DNA from: an uncultured Verrucomicrobiota bacterium
Lineage (GTDB): Bacteria > Verrucomicrobiota > Kiritimatiellia > Kiritimatiellales > Pontiellaceae
Length of the DNA stretch: 64,000 nt
NCBI GenBank assembly: GCA_913065005.1
Contig: CAJYAJ010000002.1
Location: 1 to 64,000, forward strand
Direction: 5' to 3'
The position numbers were made by a program, and so were the translations under genes. Every line of letters begins with the position of its first letter. The stretch's first letter is position 1. Below, in pieces: positions 21,048 to 29,854 of this stretch. The notes beneath the pieces were generated by a model. The model worked only from the letters and a program-made list of their open reading frames with translations. It searched no databases and was not told the DNA's origin.

Positions 21048-21128
21048 TTCACCCCAGCCAATAACTGCAGTCGAGGCAGACTCGACGAGGAAAAAACAAG
21101 GGGGCAAAGGAGCAAGAATGAGATGATT

Positions 21129-22133
21129 TTATTGCTTATTTCTGGGTACTAACGCATTCAACAACTCGGATCTCCATGATTCAGCATCAGGATCGTAGGC
21201 TCCGAAACTCGAGCAGAATTCCCAATAGTTCCACGAAAAACCGCGTTTCTCTATCTCACGACGCAGAAACGACGTCCAACGAATGCGCGATTCCATATCC
21301 GCTTTGCTATACGCACCGAACTCCCCGACATTAATAGGAATATGATGCTCTTTAGACCAACGAACAGCCTCATCTAAATCGACTTGCAATGCGGATCGCT
21401 CTTCATCCGTTCCCGACCAGGGCGTTCCGACAGGAATATTATTGTTCACCCAACCAGCTCCCTGATGGGTAAAGTGAAACGGCTCATAAAAATGAACCGA
21501 AGCAATCAAGTTTCGATCATCGGCGGGTAACTCAAGTTTCTTCAGATAATGAATTCGGTTCCAACCTAAGGGCGCCACAAAAATAGTACGTTGCGGATTC
21601 GTTCTCCGGATCAGTTGGATCGCGTCGTTCTGCACTCGGTTCCATATATTCTCGGTGAGGTTTCCAGTTGGTTCATTCAACACTTCAAAGCAGAGTGCTT
21701 GCGGGGCCGCTTTATAATACACCGACAACTGTCTCCAAATACTCAGAAGTCGATCCGTGTGTTCCTCAGGTGCTTCCATAAATTCTATGTAGTGATGGAT
21801 ATTCAGGATCACGATCAGTTTTCGTTTTAGCGCTTCTTCGATTATGGTGTCTATCTGCGCTAAAAAGTCTGGTTCGATCAAATAGGGTGCATTCGTCGCC
21901 GTATAATCGGACCAGCGAACCGGCAAACGGATCGAGTTAAAGCCAGCTTCTTTAATTAGATCAAAATAGCCGATCTCTAGCTTCCCCCACGGTCGACTGC
22001 GGGGCGATTCAAACATGTTTCCCATATTGATTCCGCGTCCAATCCGTTGATTCATGGCAAATGCATCTGGTGTTTTACCCAGTGAATTCAGGCTCATCAT
22101 GATACAGATCAATATGAGTCGTTTGCGTTTCAT
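21129..22133 (-). CDS. Secreted glycoside hydrolase family 5 (cellulase-like)
   Basis: Signal peptide; 'RIGRGINMGNMFE', 'FNSIRLPVRWSDY', acid/base 'CFEVLNEPTG', nucleophile 'INVGEFGAYS'. Confidence 0.9.
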   Translation of the reverse strand: MKRKRLILICIMMSLNSLGKTPDAFAMNQRIGRGINMGNMFESPRSRPWGKLEIGYFDLIKEAGFNSIRLPVRWSDYTATNAPYLIEPDFLAQIDTIIEEALKRKLIVILNIHHYIEFMEAPEEHTDRLLSIWRQLSVYYKAAPQALCFEVLNEPTGNLTENIWNRVQNDAIQLIRRTNPQRTIFVAPLGWNRIHYLKKLELPADDRNLIASVHFYEPFHFTHQGAGWVNNNIPVGTPWSGTDEERSALQVDLDEAVRWSKEHHIPINVGEFGAYSKADMESRIRWTSFLRREIEKRGFSWNYWEFCSSFGAYDPDAESWRSELLNALVPRNKQ

Positions 22134-23704
22134 CCGTTTTCCTGAGCCACTCCACGTTCCCGAAACTGCGCTTCAAACTTTTCTATCACCGCTTTATACT
22201 CCGGATTGGCTGCCTGATTGACGGTCTCCAGCGGATCCGTCTGATAGTCGTATAATTCCGTGGCCACCGTTGCACCATGAAGTCTGCCCTGCTTATACTG
22301 ATTCTCCACCCACTTTACATACCGGTAGCGTTTATCACGTAAGGTATAGCCCATCATGTCATTGCGCGGATACTGTTCCATGGCGGACTCGCGGACGATC
22401 GCATTCGGATTATCAAGAATGGGAACCAGTGACGATCCTTCAACACGGGCAGGGATTGGAATGCTGGCTAATTCACACAGGGTTGGGAATATATCGACAA
22501 ACTCCGAAGGCGACTCCGTGGTCACCCCTTTCGCCTTCTGACCGGGGGCGGAAAAAATCAGCGGGGAACGCACCGCCTGTTCATAGTTGGAGTGTTTGCA
22601 AAACATCCCGTGGTCACCCAAATGAAACCCATGATCGCCCCAGAATACGATGATTGTATTTTCTTCTAACCCGAGTTCTTTCAACTTACCGAGCACTAAC
22701 CCAACCTGCGCATCAATATAACTAACGCACGCACGGTAGCCATGGATCATTTCACGTTGTTGCTCGACTGGGATGGCACCCAGCTTAACGTTGGAATAAG
22801 AGCCACGTAATTCCCAACTATCCTGAAACGCAAAACTCGGCGCATCTTGTGGCATCTGCTGAAACTCCGCCCGTTGGATTGTTGATCGATCGTATAAATC
22901 CCAATATTTCTTTGGCGCCACAAATGGCAGATGCGGTTTCTTGAAACCCACCGCGAGGAAGAATGGCTTGTCACCGTTTGCCAATGTTTCCATCTGTTGA
23001 ATCGCACTTTTAGCAAACGCACCGTCATCATACGCATCATCTGGAAGATCCAAACACTCGGTTAGCGGTTTAGCCATAGGAAATCGTTGCAGTAAATCCT
23101 GATAAGCTTTTCTCTGCGACGGCTCGATATGGTTCTTTTTCAAATAGGCCTTCATCGCACGACTCTGTTTTTCGACTTCCGGATCGTGATAACCCCCTTT
23201 CGGCTTGCGGTGCTCTTCAGCAAAAAATAGACCTACTTCGTACTGACGAAAAGGTTGGCTCCATGAAGCGGCATCATACTGTTTATCCACGGAACGAGGA
23301 TCGTATATCTTACCCGTACCAGTCGTCTCATAGCCTTGTGTGATCAGATATTCGGGCAACGTTAGCGTCTGCGGGTTTGCCTCACGCATCTGGGTCTTCA
23401 GATCATAAACCTTCGTTGTATCCGGATATGTTCCCGTCATCAGACTCACTCGCGATGGCGCGCAAACCGATTGCTGGCAGGCATTGTTCAGGAATACAGT
23501 CCCTCGTTTCGCTAGTTGATCAAGGTGAGGTGTAAGCATCTCCTCCTCACCATAACAACCCAACATCGGCTTCAAGTCATCCACCGCAATCATCAGTATG
23601 TTCGGTGTATCAAACGGCACGGCATTGCCATCCTTTGGTAGTTGCTGAGCCTGAGCAAACACAGCGCCCATACCAACAATCATCAGGATCGATCTAATCC
23701 ACAT
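22130..23704 (-). CDS. Secreted sulfatase (iduronate-2-sulfatase-like, type I formylglycine)
   Basis: Signal peptide; 'PNILMIAVDDLKPMLGCYG'; CxPSR site 'SVCAPSRVSLMTGTYP'; 4-nt overlap with downstream GH5. Confidence 0.93.
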   Translation of the reverse strand: MWIRSILMIVGMGAVFAQAQQLPKDGNAVPFDTPNILMIAVDDLKPMLGCYGEEEMLTPHLDQLAKRGTVFLNNACQQSVCAPSRVSLMTGTYPDTTKVYDLKTQMREANPQTLTLPEYLITQGYETTGTGKIYDPRSVDKQYDAASWSQPFRQYEVGLFFAEEHRKPKGGYHDPEVEKQSRAMKAYLKKNHIEPSQRKAYQDLLQRFPMAKPLTECLDLPDDAYDDGAFAKSAIQQMETLANGDKPFFLAVGFKKPHLPFVAPKKYWDLYDRSTIQRAEFQQMPQDAPSFAFQDSWELRGSYSNVKLGAIPVEQQREMIHGYRACVSYIDAQVGLVLGKLKELGLEENTIIVFWGDHGFHLGDHGMFCKHSNYEQAVRSPLIFSAPGQKAKGVTTESPSEFVDIFPTLCELASIPIPARVEGSSLVPILDNPNAIVRESAMEQYPRNDMMGYTLRDKRYRYVKWVENQYKQGRLHGATVATELYDYQTDPLETVNQAANPEYKAVIEKFEAQFRERGVAQENG

Positions 23705-23788
23705 ACAACCACTCCAAACGGGTTTTTAAACTACATTCATATACGCAAGATCCGCTTCGAATGGATATCAATTCCTTCTTGCTCATCT

Positions 23789-23805
23789 ATATATCACGTA
23801 TATAT
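23789..23805. promoter_or_regulatory. Candidate operator ATATATC-ACG-TATATAT upstream of the sulfatase-GH5 operon
   Basis: One-mismatch inverted repeat in the intergenic region; matches the perfect repeat at 28051-28067. Confidence 0.4.
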
Positions 23806-23886
23806 AACTCGTGTTAGTTAACAGGGTTCATACAAAAAAAGCAACCCGATGACTCGGAACGTTTTCCACAAAAGCTCTGTTTTTGG

Positions 23887-25068
23887 TTAGGTATTGAAAT
23901 CAGCCATAATTTCTTTGATGACCGCATCTAACCCGTCCTGACCGAGGCGCGCACGGCCTCCGCAGGATTCGCGGATGTAGAATACCTGAGGTTCATAACG
24001 AGTAAGTTGTGCAGATCGTCCTTCGCTTAAAGCAATGGCATGAGCAATCATGCCTTTCGCCACATAATCGTAGGGCAAAAGCAGGGTGCTCAACGGCGGA
24101 TTAACCCGCAATCCGCTCGGGTTGTTGTTGTGTCCCAGCACAGCAAAGTCATCCGGTATCGAAACACCCTGATTCTGGCAGGCCTCCATAAACTCGATGG
24201 CAATCTCATCATGATAGGCAATCACGGCCAAATCGCCCTTATGGACGGACCAACGCTTTATAATACGCTCATAATCCTTCGGCGTTCGATCCACCATGCC
24301 GATCAAGTTCGGAAAGTCCTCGCTATCACACCAGCGACTATAATGTAGAAGTTTACGCTGCACATATTCCGTCCCCTCCGCATCGGTTCCAAGCAAGGCA
24401 ATATGCTTGTATCCAACCTTGCAGAAATAGTTACACTGCATATAGGTATCCGAGTTCCGAGCATCCGTCTCTCTGCGCGAATTCCAATAGCAGTTTTCCT
24501 CAAGCCCATACGCAGGATTAGCCAACACAACCGGCAACTCACTTGCACGGATAAAATCGTGTAGACCAACCGGATGCTGGTCTTCGCCCAGCCAAGGTAA
24601 GATGATCGCACAGCAACCTTGATCTATAAACTCACGGGTGAGGGCAGCTGAATTGATATCGATCTCGGTAACTGTGCGAATGTTGAGCTTAAGCCCCTGC
24701 TCTTCAGCGGAATGATGCAGATGATCTATAAGCGATGTCACATAATACCCCCACTGTTTCAGAGGTAATAATACACCGAGCTTATCGGTTGTTTTCAGGA
24801 CCTTGTCAGCAGATACTTTACGTTTTTTATAATCCACTGCACGCTCCGTTACGAACGTACCGCTTCCCCTTTTCATCTTCACATATCCCTGTTCCGCAAG
24901 TGTTTCGAACGCATGGCGTACTGTATGGTAGTTACAGCCAAACTGCTCACCTAGCACCCGAACGCCCGGTAAACGGGTTCCCGATTGAAGCTCCCCACTT
25001 TCGATTCGCGCAAGGATTTTATCGCAGATCTCTTGATATTTATGGGGTGTCGTATCTATATCTTTCAT
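23887..25068 (-). CDS. GntR-type winged-helix regulator with LacI/PBP-like sugar-binding domain
   Basis: N-term 'GTRLPGVRVLGEQFGCNYHTVRHAFETLAEQGYVKMKRGSGTFV'; C-term 'KHIALLGTDAEGTEY', 'DFAVLGHNNNPSGLRVNPPLSTL'. Confidence 0.92.
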   Translation of the reverse strand: MKDIDTTPHKYQEICDKILARIESGELQSGTRLPGVRVLGEQFGCNYHTVRHAFETLAEQGYVKMKRGSGTFVTERAVDYKKRKVSADKVLKTTDKLGVLLPLKQWGYYVTSLIDHLHHSAEEQGLKLNIRTVTEIDINSAALTREFIDQGCCAIILPWLGEDQHPVGLHDFIRASELPVVLANPAYGLEENCYWNSRRETDARNSDTYMQCNYFCKVGYKHIALLGTDAEGTEYVQRKLLHYSRWCDSEDFPNLIGMVDRTPKDYERIIKRWSVHKGDLAVIAYHDEIAIEFMEACQNQGVSIPDDFAVLGHNNNPSGLRVNPPLSTLLLPYDYVAKGMIAHAIALSEGRSAQLTRYEPQVFYIRESCGGRARLGQDGLDAVIKEIMADFNT

Positions 25069-25236
25069 AGTCTAACCTTCGTAAATGTTGAAATTCTGAT
25101 CTATCTGAATTTACCAATAGAAAAATGATATAGTAACGAAGTAAAAATGGAGGGGAAGATATATAACAATTATTTTTCAAAGCTAACGTGATCCGCTACG
25201 TCTTCCGGCTAGATTACCGATCCAATCTATCCAACT

Positions 25237-26625
25237 TTACATACTGATGCCATTGGTTTCGATGACTTCCGAAAACCATTTAGCGGATAGCTTAGGCGTC
25301 CGCTCTAGCGTTTCATAATCGACACGTACGATGCCAAAACGACGCTCATATCCCCATGACCATTCAAAATTATCCATCAACGACCAAGCAAAATAGCCGC
25401 GTAAATCAACGCCCGCTGTGATGGCATGCCGACATTCGTTGAGATAGTCTTTAAAGAAATCCCTACGCGTCACATCATGTAATGCCGACTCCAGATCAGG
25501 CTCGTCCACGGCACAGCCGTTTTCTGTAATATAGATTTCAGGCTGATCATAGCGTTCATCGATCCATTTGAGCAGCTCACGACATCCCTCCGGCACAATA
25601 TTCCACCCCATCTGGGTCTGCACCCAGTCAGGATCATTGCTTAAGTGAACATCCTGATCTTCTGCCATACCGCCATTGCCAGCTATATTGACTTCTGCCT
25701 TCGTATCGGGATCGGGCTCGGATGCAAGCATCGTCGTATAATGATTCAGCCCAAAAAAATCACTCGAACCCAGCAACATCTCGCGTTCATCCGCACTGAA
25801 TACAGGTAACCGGTCGCCCAGTCGTTCACGCATAACAGCAGGGTAATCCCCCTTCCAAATCGGGTCGGCAAACCAGCCGAGAAAAAATTCCAGACTACGT
25901 TGTGCTGCGGCTCTATCGGCCTCGCTGTCGGTCAGCGGAATACGCCAATCGCAATTGTTGGTAATTCCGATTCGTCCCTGCTGGTGAGCCGATTCTTCAC
26001 GATAGATTTTCACGGCAATCGCGTGTGAAAGAATCAGGTTATGCGCCACCACATAGGGCATATCCGCATCCGCATATCCGGGTGCATGAACACCAAGACC
26101 ATACCCCAACACAGCCGAACACCACGGCTCATTTAAGGTTATCCAGTTCTTTACTCGGTCACCAAACTGTTCAAAACAGATCCGCGCATAGTCTCCGAAG
26201 ATGGGAATGATGGATTTATCCAGCCAACCGCCCATCCGATCCTCTAGCCCCTGCGGCAAATCCCAATGGTAGAGCGTTATCCAAGGTTCGATACCGTGCG
26301 CCAGCAGGCAATCGATGATTTTATTATAAAAAGTAATTCCCTCCGCATTCGCTTCACCCGTCCCATCAGGCTGAATGCGTGACCAAGACAGGGAGAAGCG
26401 ATAGGCTTGCAAGCCAAGCTCCTTCATCATCTTGATGTCTTCTTCAAAACGATGAAAATGATCGCACGACACATCGCCCGTATCGCCGCCTGCCACCTTA
26501 CCCGGTATCTGACAGAACGTATCCCAAATAGACGCGCCGCGACCGCCCTCAGTAGTGCCGCCTTCTATCTGATACGAAGCCGTTGCTGAGCCCCAAACAA
26601 AGTGTTCTGGAAATGGTTGATTCAT
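25237..26625 (-). CDS. Beta-glucosidase, GH1
   Basis: 'FVWGSATASYQIEGG', acid/base 'ITLNEPWCSA', nucleophile 'IYITENGCAV'. Confidence 0.97.
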   Translation of the reverse strand: MNQPFPEHFVWGSATASYQIEGGTTEGGRGASIWDTFCQIPGKVAGGDTGDVSCDHFHRFEEDIKMMKELGLQAYRFSLSWSRIQPDGTGEANAEGITFYNKIIDCLLAHGIEPWITLYHWDLPQGLEDRMGGWLDKSIIPIFGDYARICFEQFGDRVKNWITLNEPWCSAVLGYGLGVHAPGYADADMPYVVAHNLILSHAIAVKIYREESAHQQGRIGITNNCDWRIPLTDSEADRAAAQRSLEFFLGWFADPIWKGDYPAVMRERLGDRLPVFSADEREMLLGSSDFFGLNHYTTMLASEPDPDTKAEVNIAGNGGMAEDQDVHLSNDPDWVQTQMGWNIVPEGCRELLKWIDERYDQPEIYITENGCAVDEPDLESALHDVTRRDFFKDYLNECRHAITAGVDLRGYFAWSLMDNFEWSWGYERRFGIVRVDYETLERTPKLSAKWFSEVIETNGISM

Positions 26626-26666
26626 CTTCTCTTTTTCTCTTTTTAAAGGAATGGTGTCTTCTTTAT

Positions 26667-28013
26667 CTAAGTTGCATTCTCGCGCAGTGCAGTTTCCATC
26701 TCACACTCGGTCTTGGCATCAATCTTATAGAATAAAACCGCCACACAGGTCAGGAAAGCAAAGACGGCCGGAATCAGACTCATAATCAGGCGCAAGCCCT
26801 GAATCGTCTCCGGCGACTGATCCTGATTAGCCACAAAACCAAAATAGCCAAGCAATGCCATCGCAACCGCTGGCCCGATTGACCAACCGATTTTCTGTGA
26901 AAACGTCCCGGCTGAGAATAGAAGCCCGGTTGATCTTTGTCCCAGCTTCCACGCACCATAATCAGCTGTATCGGCAATCATTGACCAGAATAAGGGCATC
27001 AACGGTCCGGTGATGAAGGAACTGATTCCCTGATGAATCATAATCAGCACAATATGAGATGGGTTGATAAAATAGAAAAGAGCAATCAAAACTCCAGATA
27101 TAAAATTGATGATGATGTATGCCCGTTTCTTGCCTCCCAAAAAAGCAACGATCTGCTTGGTTAATAATACCCCGAAAATCTGAACAATCGTACTAATACT
27201 CAAAAACAAGCTCCCGTAGTGCTCGCTGCCAGCAACATACTTGAAATAATGAATCGTTGCTCCACCCCGAATAGCAATCCACATAATCGTTAAAACGCTT
27301 ACGAAAATCATCGTAATCCACGGTCCGTTTTTACTCAGTACAATCAGATCCTTTTTCACGGAGGGCTTTTGAGTCTCGGGCGATTTCACCCGCTCCTGAC
27401 TCGTCGCAAACGTGATGAAAAAGAAAACGGCAGCCATAAGACCATAGAGTGAAACGGTAAGACTAAATCCCAGTTTTTCATTCCCCTGACCGAGCACCCC
27501 CACCAAATAGAGCATGGTACTCGCCACAAAGAAACTTCCACCAAAACCACCCACGAAGCGCCAAGACGACAATACGGTTCTATCGGACGACTTTGGCGTC
27601 ATAACGCCCATCAAGGCTCCATACGGAACATTGATGGCTGTATAGACCATCGTCAGCAATGTATACGTCACATACGCATAAACAAGTTTACCCGTGGGTC
27701 CGAGGTCAAAGGTGGTGAACGTCAAAATACCCAGAATCACATAAGGAGGAATCATCCAAATCAGCCACGGTCGGAACTTTCCCATCTTCGTATCTGTTCG
27801 GTCGGCAATCAGACCCATAATCGGATCGTTGATCCAATCCCAGGTTCGTGTCACAAAAATCATCGTCGCCAACGCCGCCGCACTGATGCCAAAGACATCG
27901 GTATAGAAGTAGCTCATGAAGTTCATAAATATGCCAAAATAGAGGCATGAGGCAAAATCTCCACACCCATATCCGAACTTTTCTTTAAATGACAAACTAC
28001 CTTTATTCATCAA
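26667..28013 (-). CDS. GPH (glycoside-pentoside-hexuronide):cation symporter, MFS
   Basis: 'KFGYGCGDFASCLYFGIFMNFMSYFYTDVFGISAA', 'WDWINDPIMGLIADRTDTKMGKFRPWLI'. Confidence 0.92.
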   Translation of the reverse strand: MMNKGSLSFKEKFGYGCGDFASCLYFGIFMNFMSYFYTDVFGISAAALATMIFVTRTWDWINDPIMGLIADRTDTKMGKFRPWLIWMIPPYVILGILTFTTFDLGPTGKLVYAYVTYTLLTMVYTAINVPYGALMGVMTPKSSDRTVLSSWRFVGGFGGSFFVASTMLYLVGVLGQGNEKLGFSLTVSLYGLMAAVFFFITFATSQERVKSPETQKPSVKKDLIVLSKNGPWITMIFVSVLTIMWIAIRGGATIHYFKYVAGSEHYGSLFLSISTIVQIFGVLLTKQIVAFLGGKKRAYIIINFISGVLIALFYFINPSHIVLIMIHQGISSFITGPLMPLFWSMIADTADYGAWKLGQRSTGLLFSAGTFSQKIGWSIGPAVAMALLGYFGFVANQDQSPETIQGLRLIMSLIPAVFAFLTCVAVLFYKIDAKTECEMETALRENAT

Positions 28014-28050
28014 TGATCCCCTGGCACCTGTATCATGGTGAATTTATGGT

Positions 28051-28067
28051 ATATATCTATGATATAT
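28051..28067. promoter_or_regulatory. Candidate operator ATATATC-TAT-GATATAT upstream of the transporter-GH1 genes
   Basis: Perfect 7-bp inverted repeat with 3-bp centre, 38 bp upstream of the transporter start. Confidence 0.5.
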
Positions 28068-28099
28068 CATTATACAAGAACAATGATCGAGATGCCCTA

Positions 28100-28273
28100 T
28101 TCAGCAACATGAGATCGCTCCATCGCTGTCGCCCTTATCGAATCCCAATTACCATGCCCATCATCAGCGGCATAACTCCATAAATAGTGGCCGAAATAAC
28201 CTTTTTTCTTCGCGAGATGGAGCAACGCAACTATAGCCCAACGGAAGAATATAACTTCATCATGCGTATGGAA
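28100..28273 (-). pseudogene. GH5-like C-terminal remnant (58 codons, no start), immediately after and in frame with the sulfatase stop codon
   Basis: FHTHDEVIFFRWAIVALLHLAKKKGYFGHYLWSYAADDGHGNWDSIRATAMERSHVAE*; hand alignment with the tail of GH5 at 21129: 'RWTSFLRREIEKRGFSWNYWEFCSSFGAYDPDAESWRSELLNAL'. Confidence 0.4.
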
Positions 28274-29848
28274 TTAGAGTGGAAACTCGCCCGGCAGGGT
28301 TGAGAGAATTATCTGCATCTCACGCTGCATCTCTTCTAGTGTTTCTTGATATACCGGATCCTTCGCGAGATTCACTTGCTCCATCGGATCTTGCGAAAGA
28401 TCATAAAGTTGATCGGAATCGAAATAGCCCGGATACGAGCCGGTCGACCTACTTTCCGCATGCCCACCCCCCGGAATAGCCGTCAGATGACTGAAAGGTG
28501 CCTTCGGATCTTCTGTAACAATCTCTAAATGTTTGCGGTAGCGTTCCGCATTCCACTCCTCCAGCACCCGCCTGCGCTTTTCCTCCGACATAGCTTCAAG
28601 ATGCTCGGGATAACGCACCGCCAGATATTTCCAGTTGCCCTTACGAATGGCCCGAGCATAACCGAGTTCAAAATACATAATCCGCTCGGTTGGTGCGGGC
28701 TCCCCCTTCAAGATCGATAAATAGCTTTTTCCATCAAAATCAGTAGGTGCATAATCCACACCTGCCATCTCCAAAATGGTCGGTGCAAAATCAACAATAT
28801 GAACCAGCGCATCCGAAGTCTTACCCACCGGAAATCCATCTTTCTTCCAGACAATGCACGGATTGTGCACGCCTCCCTGATAAAGCGTACCCTTCGACAT
28901 CTGACCATGATCGGAATAGAAAAAAATGATTGTATCATCCAATTCGCCCGTCTCTTCCAAGGTCTGGATAAGTGCCCCAACCGCATCATCGAGCCACAGC
29001 ATATTGCACGTATCATCGTTCACTGGCAGTCCCGCCTCTTTAATGCGTTCCGGAATCGTGAAACGAGCCGGCTGAACATCAGGTGCTTTGTCGAGATACC
29101 CCACCGGCGATATAAGTGGATTTGCATTCCATGAACGCGACGCTTTCGAAGGTCCATGCGGCACCGTAGTAGCGAAATAGAGGAAGAATGGATTATTTCG
29201 CTTCCCTTTCAAAAAATCAATCCCCCCCTCCGTGATCCAGTCCATATTTTGAACGGCTACCTCGTGCAAGCCCAGAAAATCCGGATTGTTGTGGTAGACC
29301 CGATCCGCATAATCAAAACCAATTTCACGCATCGCCTGGCACACATGATCATGGTTCGCCTTTAAAATGGAAACATTCTTTGGATCCGTTGCACTCGCAT
29401 CAAAATTCTTGAACGATCTCAATCCGTGCGCCTCCACCACATGGTTTTTACCGACCATACCTGTCGTGTACCCCCTCGCCTTCAACAAGGCGGGCAACGT
29501 CGTCTGCCCTTTCACGATGTGGGTATTAAACTCCACCACCGTCTGCCCCCCATTCTCCTTCGCCACATCGGCAAACCAATTATTCTGTGCGCGACTGGCA
29601 TAGGTTCCCGTCAACACATTGTAGCGGCTCGGCGTACAGATCGGCGAAGCACAATGCTGTTCGAACATCACGACACCCTCGTTCGCTAACCGGTCAATAT
29701 GAGGGGTTAAATTCTTCCCTTTACCCTCCGGTAAACAGTTGAAATGTCGGGGCAGCATATCGTCTGCAATAAAGAAAATTATATTCGGCTTCTCAGCCCA
29801 CGCATGCAACGCTGTCAATCCAACCACTATCAAAAGCTTTCTCATCAT
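28274..29848 (-). CDS. Secreted sulfatase (type I formylglycine)
   Basis: Signal peptide; 'PNIIFFIADDMLPRHFNC'; CxPSR site 'SPICTPSRYNVLTGTYAS'. Confidence 0.93.
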   Translation of the reverse strand: MMRKLLIVVGLTALHAWAEKPNIIFFIADDMLPRHFNCLPEGKGKNLTPHIDRLANEGVVMFEQHCASPICTPSRYNVLTGTYASRAQNNWFADVAKENGGQTVVEFNTHIVKGQTTLPALLKARGYTTGMVGKNHVVEAHGLRSFKNFDASATDPKNVSILKANHDHVCQAMREIGFDYADRVYHNNPDFLGLHEVAVQNMDWITEGGIDFLKGKRNNPFFLYFATTVPHGPSKASRSWNANPLISPVGYLDKAPDVQPARFTIPERIKEAGLPVNDDTCNMLWLDDAVGALIQTLEETGELDDTIIFFYSDHGQMSKGTLYQGGVHNPCIVWKKDGFPVGKTSDALVHIVDFAPTILEMAGVDYAPTDFDGKSYLSILKGEPAPTERIMYFELGYARAIRKGNWKYLAVRYPEHLEAMSEEKRRRVLEEWNAERYRKHLEIVTEDPKAPFSHLTAIPGGGHAESRSTGSYPGYFDSDQLYDLSQDPMEQVNLAKDPVYQETLEEMQREMQIILSTLPGEFPL

Positions 29849-29854
29849 TCTCTC

